A stretch of 64,000 nt of DNA from Pacificoceanicola onchidii. GTDB lineage: Bacteria > Pseudomonadota > Alphaproteobacteria > Rhodobacterales > Rhodobacteraceae. The stretch covers positions 248,001 to 312,000 of the forward strand of contig NZ_SRXY01000006.1 in the NCBI RefSeq assembly GCF_004804335.1, given 5' to 3'. A program made the position numbers and the translations under genes. The notes beneath the pieces are model-generated. The model made no database searches, was not told the DNA's origin, and worked only from the letters and a program-made list of their open reading frames with translations. Shown here in pieces: positions 41,636-50,031 of this stretch (the stretch's first letter is position 1; the number at the start of each line of letters is the position of its first letter).

Positions 41636-42571
41636 ATGCAACCGGATCGCCCCCTCCTCGGCATCGCCCTCATGCTGGGCTTCTGCGCCCTTGCCCCTCT
41701 GGCGGACGCACTGGCCAAGATGCTTGGCCCGTTGATTGCCGTTGGCCAGCTGGTTTTTCTGCGGTTCATTCTGCAAGCCCTGATCCTCCTGCCCATCACC
41801 CTGGCCACGCGCCGCCCCATGCGCACGGACCGGCGCAGCTTCTTTCTGATCGCCCTGCGCACGCTATTGCACATCGCGGGGATTGCCACCGTCTTCACCG
41901 CGCTCCTCTACCTGCCGCTCGCGGACGCCATCGCCATCGCCTATGTCATGCCCTTCATCATGCTGCTGCTCGGGCATTACGTCCTTGGCGAAGAAGTCGG
42001 CTGGCACCGGCTCTCCGCCTGCGCCGTCGGTTTCATCGGCACGCTTTTGGTGATTCAGCCTGCCTTTGATGATGTGGGCTGGCCGGCGCTGCTGCCGCTT
42101 GCCGTGGCCTTCATCTTTGCCGCTTTCATGCTGGTCACCCGCCAGATCGCGCAGCACACTGATCCCATCGGAATGCAGGCGCTCTCGGCGCTCCTTGCCG
42201 TGGCGCTTCTTGGCCCGCTCATGCTGGCCTTTCCGGGCGTCGCGGCCCTCGCCTGGACGCCGCCCACGCAGGAAGGTTGGGGGTTGATCCTCGCCATGGG
42301 CTTTGCTGGCACCTTTGCGCATCTGCTTATGACATGGTCCCTGCGCTACGCACCTGCCGCCACGCTGGCCCCAATGCAATATCTCGAAATCCCCATTGCA
42401 ACGCTGTTCGGCTGGATCCTGTTCAAGGATCTGCCCGGGCCGCTGGCCGCGCTCGGCATCGCCGTTACCATGGCTGCGGGACTTTACGTGATCCTCAGGG
42501 AGCGGGCCAGCCTTTCGGGGCAGCGCGCAGGCCGTCCAGAAGCGCATCAAGGCACGCCACCGGCAGGATAA
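41636..42571 (+). CDS. DMT-superfamily EamA transporter, second copy
   Basis: 311 aa, ten helices in two EamA repeats, clearly similar to its upstream neighbour (shared LMLGFCxxAPxxDALAK start, and MQYLEIPIATLFGWILFKD against LQYLEIVGATVIGFLAFGD). A tandem duplication followed by divergence is the likely origin. The last 77 bases overlap tail-to-tail with the thiamine diphosphokinase gene on the other strand. Confidence 0.85.
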   Translation: MQPDRPLLGIALMLGFCALAPLADALAKMLGPLIAVGQLVFLRFILQALILLPITLATRRPMRTDRRSFFLIALRTLLHIAGIATVFTALLYLPLADAIAIAYVMPFIMLLLGHYVLGEEVGWHRLSACAVGFIGTLLVIQPAFDDVGWPALLPLAVAFIFAAFMLVTRQIAQHTDPIGMQALSALLAVALLGPLMLAFPGVAALAWTPPTQEGWGLILAMGFAGTFAHLLMTWSLRYAPAATLAPMQYLEIPIATLFGWILFKDLPGPLAALGIAVTMAAGLYVILRERASLSGQRAGRPEAHQGTPPAG

Positions 42572-43181
42572 GCAACATCTTCGGCGCATCGACTGTCACG
42601 CGCACCGCGCTTTCCGACGCCTCGTTGGACGTGCCAACACGCCCGTCCGGGGTCATCTTCAGCCCGTCTATCGGCCAACGCAGCCCTTCGGAGCGGCCCT
42701 GCACGGCGCCCATCGGAAACAGCGACACCCGGCACCCCGGCGCCAGCATCAGAGGCAGGTCCGGCGGCACCAGCACAGCGACATCCTCCTGCCCGACCAG
42801 CACACACCGCCGGTCCGCATGGCGGCACAGAACGGTCAGTGCGGCCAGCTGGTGATCCAGCCTCGCGCCCAAAAATCCATGCGCCAGAACAAGCGGGGCC
42901 GAGATATTGCGTAGACATTTATCGAAATCGGTGCTGTCCTGCTCCGATATCCGGTGCAAAACACCGGGTGCCAGCCGCCTCTGATCGGCCTCCGGAAGGG
43001 AGTCCATATCCCCGATCACCGCGTCGGGCATAACGCCCAAGTCCAACAAAACAGAGGCTCCGCCGTCAGCGGCGACAATGGCGGAGGCGTCGGGCAAGGA
43101 CGCGGAAAGCAACTCAGGATTGCATTCCCCGCCGCCAACCAGCAAAACCACCCCGGATGTCCGTACAATTTCAGATTTCAT
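42495..43181 (-). CDS. thiN: Thiamine diphosphokinase
   Basis: 228 aa. The family core reads VVLLVGGGECNPELL, ADGGASVLLDLGVMPDAVIGDMDSL (substrate/metal Asp residues), QDSTDFDKCL and AHGFLGARLDHQLAAL. It makes thiamine diphosphate from thiamine and ATP. The C-terminus runs into the antisense of the DMT gene for 77 bases, including the last catalytically unimportant residues. Monocistronic on the minus strand. Confidence 0.88.
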   Translation of the reverse strand: MKSEIVRTSGVVLLVGGGECNPELLSASLPDASAIVAADGGASVLLDLGVMPDAVIGDMDSLPEADQRRLAPGVLHRISEQDSTDFDKCLRNISAPLVLAHGFLGARLDHQLAALTVLCRHADRRCVLVGQEDVAVLVPPDLPLMLAPGCRVSLFPMGAVQGRSEGLRWPIDGLKMTPDGRVGTSNEASESAVRVTVDAPKMLLILPVACLDALLDGLRAAPKGWPAP

Positions 43182-43320
43182 GTCAAATTAATGGCAATTT
43201 AGGAAACTGACCACAATCAAGTCATGAAATGATACCCTGCAGGGCACAGATTCGATCAGCTTTCGTCCACTACAGCGTGGTAAACACTCTGTTGCAGAAC
43301 GAATGAAAGTGAGCAGAGCA

Positions 43321-45879
43321 ATGGTGAGTTCGAGCAAGATTCTGACGGTCTCATACGGCACCTTCTCCTGTACGGCAGAAGGTTTTGACGATCCGCTGGC
43401 CGTGGTCAAGGAAACAACCCATTTCTTCCGGGGGGTGGTTGGCGAAGACCGATTCTTCGGGGCAGAGCCCCCGCAATTCGACCCCGAAATCGCCAGTGAA
43501 CTGATGCGGGCGCAGATTTCTGCGGAAGAGCAGGACGGCAAGCTGACCTTGCGTCCGGCCCTAGCCGCAGGGGCCACGTCGTCCGGAGCTCTGGCTGCCG
43601 CGCTCAGCGCAGGGGCCGCGCGGGCCGAACCCGCCGCTCCGGCGCTGCCCGACGACGACACGATTGAGGCCGTCGCCGCAGAGGCGGAGGCTGAAGCCGC
43701 AGCTGCCGAAGCGGAGGCCGAGGCTGAGGCACATGTTGAAGAAGCCGTCGCAACCATGGCGGACGATCTCGCCGAACCGGATGAGATGCTCGTCGAGGCC
43801 GAGGAAGAAAGCGCGGTCGATGCCGTCGCCAGCGAATCCGTCGACACTGACGACGACGTGGCGCTCGATTTTGACCCTTCCGTAATCGCAGGCTTGGCAG
43901 CGGACAGCGTCGCGGCTCTCGCCGATGATACGGCACAGACACAACCGGCGCCGGACATGGACGCCGCCTTCGATGGCCTCGTTGAGGACGAAGCCCCCGC
44001 GGCCCCGGCCCGCCGTTTCTCCGATCCCGGCTCCATTGCCGACAAGCTGGACCGTATTCGAGCCGTTGTTGCGGAAGCGCCGCAGGACGATCTGGAGGAC
44101 GAGGACTCCTTCGACGACGAAGCAGAAGAAGACGGTTTCCTCTCCGCTCAGGAGACGGACAAACCTGTTGCTCACAAGGACGCAGACGACGCCGTTGACC
44201 TTGCTGCGATCTCTGAGGCTGCAACAGACGACGCGGAAGACGCCTTTGATCTCGCTGCTCTGGACGCGGATGAGGACGAAGCGGACGATGCCTTCGATCT
44301 GAGCGCCCTGATCGGTGAGGACGATTCCGAAGAAGAAGTCGATCCGCTCGCCGCACTGGTCGAAACGGTTGGTGGCCCAGAAGCCGCCGATGCCGCCTTT
44401 GACGCCTGGGACGAAGACGCGGGCGAAGACAACGCCGAGGCCGATGACTGGGATTGGGACGAGGATGAAGAGGAGGCCCTGGCTCAGGACACGCCTCCGC
44501 CGCCGCCCGCCCCTGAGCCTGAGGTGGAGGCGGAAGCCGAGCCCGAAGCCGAGGACCTTCAGACCCGCCCCGCGCCGCTCCGCGCCCGCGTGGTCAAGGT
44601 CAAGCGCGCCGAGTTCGACAAGGCCGTTGCAACCGGCCGTCTCGAAGAGATCGAAGACAGCGCCGAAGACACCCCCCCGCCTGCGCCGCTTGGCGATTAC
44701 AGCACGCTGAGCGCCGAGGAAGAGGACGAACTCGCTCGCGAACTCGCCGCGGTCAAGGCAGAGCTTGCCGGAGACTTCGACGAAGACGATTGGGATGACG
44801 TCGACGAAGACAACGCCTATGCCACGGAAGCGTCGGAAACCGCGGAAGAGGATTGGGACTTCGAGGAAGACGCCGCCGAAGAGCAGCAGCCCGCCGTCGC
44901 GCACGCCGCCCAAACGCCGCCGCCGCCGAGCGCCGATGGCTGGGATGACGAGGACGATTGGGACGACGAAGACGAGGATGACTGGGATGCACACCCGGCC
45001 GCCGCGAGCGCCGCGCCGCTGCGCCTGGACAATCCCGTCACCCCGGCCCCAATGTCTGAAGATGACGACCAGATCGACACCAACATCCGCTCCGCCGTCG
45101 AAGACGTGCGCAAGGCGGTGAAGATGTCGAGCCCGGGCCGCGCCATGCTGACGGAACGCTCTGTCGAAGACAACGACACGTCGCGCATCCTCGACCAGAC
45201 CAACGAAGAGCTGGAAGAGCCGGAAGGCAACCGCCGCCGCAGCGCCATTGCACATCTGCGTGCCGCTGTCGCAGCGACCCGCGCCGACAAACTGCTGAGC
45301 CGCAAGAGCCCGGAAGCCGAGGCCGACGAGGCCGAAGCCTACCGCGAAGACCTCGCAAACGCTGTGCGCCCGCGCCGTCCGCAAACGTCGCAGGCCCCGC
45401 AAACCCGCAGCGAGCGCCCAAGGACCGAGGCCGCACAGGAAGCCGAGCGCCCTGCCCCGCTGAAACTGGTGGCGGAGCAGCGAATCGAAGAGGTGGCCTC
45501 TGAGCCGGTTCGTCCGCGTCGCATAGGCCGTGACCGTCCGATGACGACAACACCGCGCGCACCGGCAGCCGCCACGCCCGAAGCACCGGTGAACGAAAGC
45601 GACTTTGCCGCTTATGCCGAAGAGATGGGGGCCACGGAGCTCTCGGATCTTCTGGAAGCGGCGGCAGCCTACATGTCCTTCGTCGAAGGCCGCGAACAGT
45701 TCTCGCGCCCGCAGCTTATGTCTACTGTCCGGCAGGCCGAAGACCGGGAGAGCAGCCGCGAAGACCGTTTGCGCAGCTTTGGCCAACTCCTGCGGGAGGG
45801 TAAAATCGAAAAAACCTCCGGTGGACGCTTCACCGCGTCCGAACGCATCAGCTTCAAGCCGGAGCGGGCCGCAGGGTAA
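43321..45879 (+). CDS. Very acidic protein with conserved ends, unknown
   Basis: 852 aa from the ATG at 43321; an ATG at 43303 in frame lacks a ribosome site. A conserved N-terminal domain (about 1-70, SSKILTVSYGTFSCTAEGFD, then TTHFFRGVVGEDRFFGAEPP) is followed by about 650 residues extremely rich in Asp, Glu and Ala with repeats such as DDAFDLAAL and DEDDWDDED. A folded C-terminal region (about 765-850, ATELSDLLEAAAAYMSFVEG to RFTASERISF) resembles a winged-helix. I recall such proteins mis-annotated as chemotaxis or lipoproteins. Function unknown; a scaffold or metal/cation-interacting role is conceivable. Confidence 0.8.
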   Translation: MVSSSKILTVSYGTFSCTAEGFDDPLAVVKETTHFFRGVVGEDRFFGAEPPQFDPEIASELMRAQISAEEQDGKLTLRPALAAGATSSGALAAALSAGAARAEPAAPALPDDDTIEAVAAEAEAEAAAAEAEAEAEAHVEEAVATMADDLAEPDEMLVEAEEESAVDAVASESVDTDDDVALDFDPSVIAGLAADSVAALADDTAQTQPAPDMDAAFDGLVEDEAPAAPARRFSDPGSIADKLDRIRAVVAEAPQDDLEDEDSFDDEAEEDGFLSAQETDKPVAHKDADDAVDLAAISEAATDDAEDAFDLAALDADEDEADDAFDLSALIGEDDSEEEVDPLAALVETVGGPEAADAAFDAWDEDAGEDNAEADDWDWDEDEEEALAQDTPPPPPAPEPEVEAEAEPEAEDLQTRPAPLRARVVKVKRAEFDKAVATGRLEEIEDSAEDTPPPAPLGDYSTLSAEEEDELARELAAVKAELAGDFDEDDWDDVDEDNAYATEASETAEEDWDFEEDAAEEQQPAVAHAAQTPPPPSADGWDDEDDWDDEDEDDWDAHPAAASAAPLRLDNPVTPAPMSEDDDQIDTNIRSAVEDVRKAVKMSSPGRAMLTERSVEDNDTSRILDQTNEELEEPEGNRRRSAIAHLRAAVAATRADKLLSRKSPEAEADEAEAYREDLANAVRPRRPQTSQAPQTRSERPRTEAAQEAERPAPLKLVAEQRIEEVASEPVRPRRIGRDRPMTTTPRAPAAATPEAPVNESDFAAYAEEMGATELSDLLEAAAAYMSFVEGREQFSRPQLMSTVRQAEDRESSREDRLRSFGQLLREGKIEKTSGGRFTASERISFKPERAAG

Positions 45880-45910
45880 ACCTGCGCCAACACAGACGCT
45901 AGAAAACAAG

Positions 45911-45945
45911 AAAGGGCGGCTTTTCAAAGCCGCCCTTTCGTTTTG
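45911..45945 (+). terminator. Terminator after the acidic protein gene
   Basis: AAAGGGCGGC and GCCGCCCTTT form a perfect 10-bp stem with loop TTTTCAAA, followed by CGTTTTG. It ends the acidic protein transcript 31 bases after the stop. Confidence 0.85.
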
Positions 45946-46064
45946 CTGCACCACAAGCAATCGCTCGCCTGCTACACGGCGGCAGACACCACCCTACGCT
46001 GATCTCTTGCTCTGAATTGAACAACCTGTAATGGTGTACCTGTTCGATTTGAGGGATTCAGACC

Positions 46065-46661
46065 ATGCGCTTTGCTTTGCTCACAGCCTCCGCCCTTTGC
46101 CTCGCCGCGGGCACCGCGCAAGCCGCCACCACGCTGTTCACCGATCGCGCTGCGTTCGAGGCGGCTTTGTCCGAGGTTTTCATCGACACGCTTGATGACC
46201 TCACGGTTGGCTCGGTCTCGACCCTTGTGCGCGATGACTTTACGCTCACCGGGGACGTGTTCAAATGCGTCGAGCTCAGCAGTTGTGGCAACAACGGCGG
46301 GATCGGGTTCAATCACCCGGCCTATTTGTGGAATTACGCGCCGCAGACGCTTACCTTCAACACCGCAATCAACGGGTTTGGCCTCGACTTCGGCAACAAC
46401 GCGCCCGGCTCTCTGACGCTAACACTTGATGGAAACCAGAGCGCGGCCTTGTCTTCCGGGTCTTCGGCTTTCTTTGGCCTGATCTCCGACACAACTTTCA
46501 CGGAAATCGCCTACAGCATGTCCCAGACGGAGTTCGCCCTGACGGACAACTTCACCTATGGCACACTGGCGACCTCGGCCGAGGTCCCGCTGCCCGCCTC
46601 GCTCTGGTCGATGCTGGCCGCACTGGCGTTCGGATTTGGCTTGCGGCGCAGGGTGCGCTGA
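46065..46661 (+). CDS. Secreted protein with VPLPA-CTERM sorting tail
   Basis: 198 aa. Signal peptide (about 1-20, ALCLAAGTAQA cleavage), a beta-rich middle with two cysteines (KCVELSSCGN), and a C-terminal tail VPLPASLWSMLAALAFGFGL followed by basic residues: the VPLPA motif, a hydrophobic helix and an Arg-rich end, the sorting signal processed by exosortase-type systems in Rhodobacterales. A second such protein is at 58122. The exosortase itself is not in the window. Confidence 0.85.
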   Translation: MRFALLTASALCLAAGTAQAATTLFTDRAAFEAALSEVFIDTLDDLTVGSVSTLVRDDFTLTGDVFKCVELSSCGNNGGIGFNHPAYLWNYAPQTLTFNTAINGFGLDFGNNAPGSLTLTLDGNQSAALSSGSSAFFGLISDTTFTEIAYSMSQTEFALTDNFTYGTLATSAEVPLPASLWSMLAALAFGFGLRRRVR

Positions 46662-46670
46662 CGCCCGGGA

Positions 46671-46910
46671 TCAGGCGTCTTCGTCCTCGTTCGGATCCGG
46701 CTGGCCGACCCCGAGGAACACCGAGCGAAACGGCAGCATCCACAAGAAGCCCAACACGATAAAGACCACCAGTTCGAGCAGCATCGGCGGCCCGTCCATG
46801 ACACCGCGCAGCCAGTCTGCGAGGGTCACGGCCAGAACGATATAGACCGGCAGGCCGATGAGCAGGATCACCAGCGACCAGCGCTTGCGGGCTTTGTAAC
46901 TCAGGGCCAT
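46671..46910 (-). CDS. DUF2842-like small membrane protein
   Basis: 79 aa with two transmembrane helices (about 12-31, SLVILLIGLPVYIVLAVTLAD, and about 44-62, LELVVFIVLGFLWMLPF) and an acidic end. The pattern matches the alphaproteobacterial family I recall as DUF2842, of unknown function. AGGAGG precedes the ATG. It lies downstream of purA on the same strand with a family 3 repeat in the gap. Confidence 0.8.
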   Translation of the reverse strand: MALSYKARKRWSLVILLIGLPVYIVLAVTLADWLRGVMDGPPMLLELVVFIVLGFLWMLPFRSVFLGVGQPDPNEDEDA

Positions 46911-46920
46911 GGGGCCTCCT

Positions 46921-46953
46921 TGGCGCAGCCGGGGCAGAGCCCCGGCCTACGGG
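46921..46953. repeat. Repeat family 3, third copy
   Basis: CCGGGGCAGAGCCCCGGCC followed by TACGGG between purA and the DUF2842-like gene. It shares the arrangement GGGGCA-AGCCCCG, CCTACGG with the copy at 41522 and forms a hairpin. Confidence 0.55.
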
Positions 46954-46956
46954 CTG

Positions 46957-48252
46957 TCAGTCTTCGAACGGATCGGTCACGAGAATTGTATCGTCCCGCT
47001 CCGGCGAGGTGGAAAGTAGCGCAACCGGGCAGCCGATCAACTCTTCGACGCGGCGCACGTATTTGATCGCCGCTGCCGGCAGTTCTGCCCAAGAGCGCGC
47101 GCCTTCGGTCGACTCGCTCCAGCCGTCCATTTCCTCGTAGATCGGAACGCAACGCGCCTGCTGCTCGGAAGCAAATGGCAGATAGTCGAGCCGTTCGCCG
47201 TCAAGCTCGTATCCAACGCAGATCTTCAGCGTCTCGAAGCCGTCGAGCACGTCGAGTTTGGTGAGCGAGATGCCATTGACGCCGGAGGTCGCGCATGTCT
47301 GGCGCACCAGCACGGCGTCGAACCAGCCGCAGCGGCGCTTGCGCCCGGTGGTTGTACCGAACTCATGGCCGCGCTCGCCGAGTCGCTGTCCGTCCGCGTC
47401 TTCCAGTTCTGTCGGGAACGGCCCTTCGCCAACGCGTGTGGTGTAGGCCTTCACGATGCCCAACACGAAATCAATCGCGCCCGGCCCGATGCCCGTCCCC
47501 GTCGCAGCCTGTCCCGCGATCACGTTGGACGAGGTGACAAAAGGATAGGTGCCGAAGTCGATGTCCAGCAATGCGCCCTGCGCGCCTTCGAACAGAATAC
47601 GATCACCCGCGCGGCGCTTTTCGTTGAGAATCTTCCAGACCGGACCGGAATATTCGAGGATTTTAGGTGCGATTTCCTTGAGTTGCGCCATCAGAGCATC
47701 GCGGTCGACCGGCTCGATCCCAAGGCCCTTGCGGAGCGGATCGTGGTGCTGCAACGCTCGGTCCACCCGCGCTTCCAACGTGGCCATATCAGCCAGATCC
47801 GCGACCCTTACCGAGCGGCGACCAACCTTGTCCTCATAGGCCGGGCCGATGCCGCGACCGGTGGTGCCAATCTTGGTGCCCTTGGAGGCCGCCTCTTCCC
47901 GCGCCCGGTCCAGCTCGCCGTGAATCGGCAAAATGAGCGGCGTGTTTTCGGCAATCATCAGCGTCTCGGGGCTGATGTCGACGCCTTGTGCACGCACTGT
48001 TTCAATCTCATTCACGAGGTGCCAGGGGTCCAGAACAACGCCGTTGCCGATCACCGAAAGCTTGCCCTTGCGCACCACGCCGGACGGCAAAGCGTGCAAT
48101 TTGTAGACCTTGCCATCCACAACCAGCGTATGGCCTGCGTTGTGGCCTCCCTGAAACCGGCAGATCACATCGGCCCGGCTCGACAGCCAGTCTACGATCT
48201 TGCCTTTGCCCTCGTCGCCCCACTGGGCGCCCACGACAACCACATTTGCCAT
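46957..48252 (-). CDS. purA: Adenylosuccinate synthetase
   Basis: 431 aa, family length. GTP-dependent condensation of IMP and aspartate. Motifs: [16 protein letters not shown] (phosphate loop), [50 protein letters not shown] and the C-terminal aspartate loop [15 protein letters not shown]. Only purD is another purine gene in this window, and it is far away. It diverges from a GNAT-type gene, with 106 bp between the start codons for both promoters. Confidence 0.96.
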   Translation of the reverse strand: MANVVVVGAQWGDEGKGKIVDWLSSRADVICRFQGGHNAGHTLVVDGKVYKLHALPSGVVRKGKLSVIGNGVVLDPWHLVNEIETVRAQGVDISPETLMIAENTPLILPIHGELDRAREEAASKGTKIGTTGRGIGPAYEDKVGRRSVRVADLADMATLEARVDRALQHHDPLRKGLGIEPVDRDALMAQLKEIAPKILEYSGPVWKILNEKRRAGDRILFEGAQGALLDIDFGTYPFVTSSNVIAGQAATGTGIGPGAIDFVLGIVKAYTTRVGEGPFPTELEDADGQRLGERGHEFGTTTGRKRRCGWFDAVLVRQTCATSGVNGISLTKLDVLDGFETLKICVGYELDGERLDYLPFASEQQARCVPIYEEMDGWSESTEGARSWAELPAAAIKYVRRVEELIGCPVALLSTSPERDDTILVTDPFED

Positions 48253-48358
48253 TTTTCAAGCCTTTCAGGTGATGACCTCAAACCCGGCTCCCTATATAGC
48301 TGGTACGAACGGGGCGAAACCGAAAAAATGTCACGGCAGAGAGGCAGCGCAGGTCGGC

Positions 48359-48865
48359 ATGTTGAGATGGGCCACATCGGCGGATTTTGACGACCTGGGT
48401 CAACTGATGTTTGACGCCATTCACGCGTCGCCCAGCCCGTATTCCCCCGCGCAGCGCCAGGCCTGGCTGTCCGAACCGCGCTCCGGGGCGGACTGGGCCG
48501 CGCGACTCGCGGCGCAGCGGGTGGCGCTTTTGGATCTGGACGGGCCGCGCGGCTTTGCCACACTTCGGGCGGACGGTTACGTGGACATGGTCTTTCTTGC
48601 GGCACAGGCCCGTGGCCGGGGGTATTTTCGCGCCCTGATCGACAAGATCGTTACGGATGCAATCGCTCAAAGAATCCCGGAACTCACGACTCACGCCAGC
48701 CTTGCGGCGCAGGGGCCGTTTGCAGCATTGGGGTTCGAGCACGTCCGTGACGAAACCGTCTCCCGCGACGGTCAAACGCTGGCGCGCGCCTTCATGCGGC
48801 GCGCCCTGCCCCCCGTTATCGCGCCCCTCAGCGCGGATCTTGTATCTACTCCGGAGACCCTATGA
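48359..48865 (+). CDS. GNAT-like acetyltransferase
   Basis: 168 aa from the ATG at 48359 (AGGTCGGC upstream). The middle carries a GNAT-like acetyl-CoA region, YVDMVFLAAQARGRGYFRAL (with the RGRG pyrophosphate loop), followed by HASLAAQGPFAALGFEHV, the usual last strand-helix. Substrate unknown. Its stop overlaps the next gene by 4 bases. Confidence 0.8.
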   Translation: MLRWATSADFDDLGQLMFDAIHASPSPYSPAQRQAWLSEPRSGADWAARLAAQRVALLDLDGPRGFATLRADGYVDMVFLAAQARGRGYFRALIDKIVTDAIAQRIPELTTHASLAAQGPFAALGFEHVRDETVSRDGQTLARAFMRRALPPVIAPLSADLVSTPETL

Positions 48866-49257
48866 GTTTTCTTTTTCGTTGGCTTTTTGCGCTGATCCTT
48901 CTGGCCGCCACCTATAACCCGACCCCGTATAACTTCGCCCGCTGGGCTTTGGAGAACTGGCAGGAGCAACTGCCTCTGACCGTGCTGTTGGGGCTGGTTC
49001 TGCTTGTCGGCTATATCATCTACCTGCGCGCCACCCTGCGCTCGATTGGTACGTTTGGCATGGCGCTTGTCCTGGCGCTGGTCGGGGCGCTCTTGTGGGT
49101 GCTTTGGGATTTTGGCCTGTTTGACCTGTCCAACCCCAAACTGACCACATGGGTTGGCATACTCGCCCTGTCCCTTGTGTTGGGAATCGGTCTGTCCTGG
49201 TCGATCATCCGCCGCAAGCTTTCCGGCCAGGTTGACATGGACGACGTCGAAGAGTGA
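48862..49257 (+). CDS. DUF6524-like membrane protein
   Basis: 131 aa with four transmembrane helices (FLFRWLFALILLAATYNPTP, LTVLLGLVLLVGYIIYL, GTFGMALVLALVGALLWVLWD, LTTWVGILALSLVLGIGLSW). A short arginine/lysine and acidic tail follows. The start motif and NPTPYNFARW are what I associate with the family recalled as DUF6524. Coupled by a 4-base overlap to the acetyltransferase. Function unknown. Confidence 0.8.
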   Translation: MSFLFRWLFALILLAATYNPTPYNFARWALENWQEQLPLTVLLGLVLLVGYIIYLRATLRSIGTFGMALVLALVGALLWVLWDFGLFDLSNPKLTTWVGILALSLVLGIGLSWSIIRRKLSGQVDMDDVEE

Positions 49258-49270
49258 CCTGCAGCGGAGA

Positions 49271-49351
49271 AAAATTTTGCCGGAACAAAATTTTGCCGGG
49301 GCCAGCCCCGTCGCCTTTGGCGACTCCCCGGGATACTTGAAGCACAAAGAA
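49271..49351 (+). repeat. Interspersed repeat family 1, copy A
   Basis: An 81-nt element in the gap between the DUF6524-like gene and secG. Ordered parts: AAAATTTTGCCGG, hairpin CGGGGCCAGCCCCG, hairpin GTCGCCTTTGGCGAC and an end GGATACTTGAAGCACAAAGA. About nine-tenths identical to the copy at 59787. Confidence 0.8.
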
Positions 49352-49448
49352 ACGGCCTGACAGGTTTTGGGACGGCTGATTGGCGGGTTGCGCCGCCGCG
49401 CAGCTTACCCTACATACCCGCCATCATCGAACAAAGGCGCCCGCCCCT

Positions 49449-49829
49449 ATGGAAAACGTCATTCTGATCGTCCATCTGCTTCTCGCACTCGGCCTTATTG
49501 GCGTGGTGCTGCTTCAGCGCTCCGAAGGCGGTGGCCTTGGCATGGGTGGCGGCGGTGGCGGGGCCATGAGCCAGCGCTCGGCCGCAACGGCGATGGGCAA
49601 GGTGACCTGGATCCTTGCGATTGCCTTTATCATCACGTCCCTGACGCTGACGATTTTCTCTGCGCAGAATGCTGCGGGCACCTCGATCCTCGACCGGATC
49701 GGCAACGCGCCTGCTGCCGAGGAAGGCAGCGACGCGCCAGCTCCGCTGGAGACCGATGGCCTGTTGCCGCCGCCTTCTGCGGATGGCAGCGCTGACACGG
49801 ATGCGCCGCTGGTGCCGCGCGCCGACTGA
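49449..49829 (+). CDS. secG: Preprotein translocase subunit SecG
   Basis: 126 aa. Two transmembrane helices (about 4-22 and about 53-74) flank the conserved glycine-rich loop LLQRSEGGGLGMGGGGGG with AMGKVTWILA. An Ala/Pro-rich acidic tail extends the C-terminus, as in other alphaproteobacteria. It is an accessory subunit of the Sec channel. The gene precedes pyrG, a common alphaproteobacterial order, with 202 bp between them. Confidence 0.94.
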   Translation: MENVILIVHLLLALGLIGVVLLQRSEGGGLGMGGGGGGAMSQRSAATAMGKVTWILAIAFIITSLTLTIFSAQNAAGTSILDRIGNAPAAEEGSDAPAPLETDGLLPPPSADGSADTDAPLVPRAD

Positions 49830-49879
49830 TCGCGACTGGTCCAAATCCGGGCCTTTACTAAACCTTGAAGACTTAACCC

Positions 49880-49904
49880 GGACCGCAACAGCATCTTGCG
49901 GTCC
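49880..49904 (+). repeat. Hairpin in the secG-pyrG interval
   Basis: GGACCGCAA, 7-base loop CAGCATC, TTGCGGTCC: a perfect 9-bp stem, followed by a second small hairpin (GGAC/GTCC around 49907-49920). No T-tract, so not a standard terminator; possible pyrG leader structure. Confidence 0.45.
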
Positions 49905-50031
49905 GCTGGACAAATCCGTCCGAATCCTGTAACAGTCAAATCCCGTGATACTGCGTGCCAACAGGCCAGCAGTCGATCAGAATTTGGCGTTTTCGGACGC
50001 AGACAGACGACTTACTCACGGGGCTCCGAGC

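Noticed and set aside
43561-45960. A 799-codon open frame on the minus strand across the acidic protein gene
   Set aside because: It is a shadow created by the codon pattern of the Asp/Glu/Ala-rich gene; no ribosome site, no recognisable domain, and it spans the terminator at 45911.
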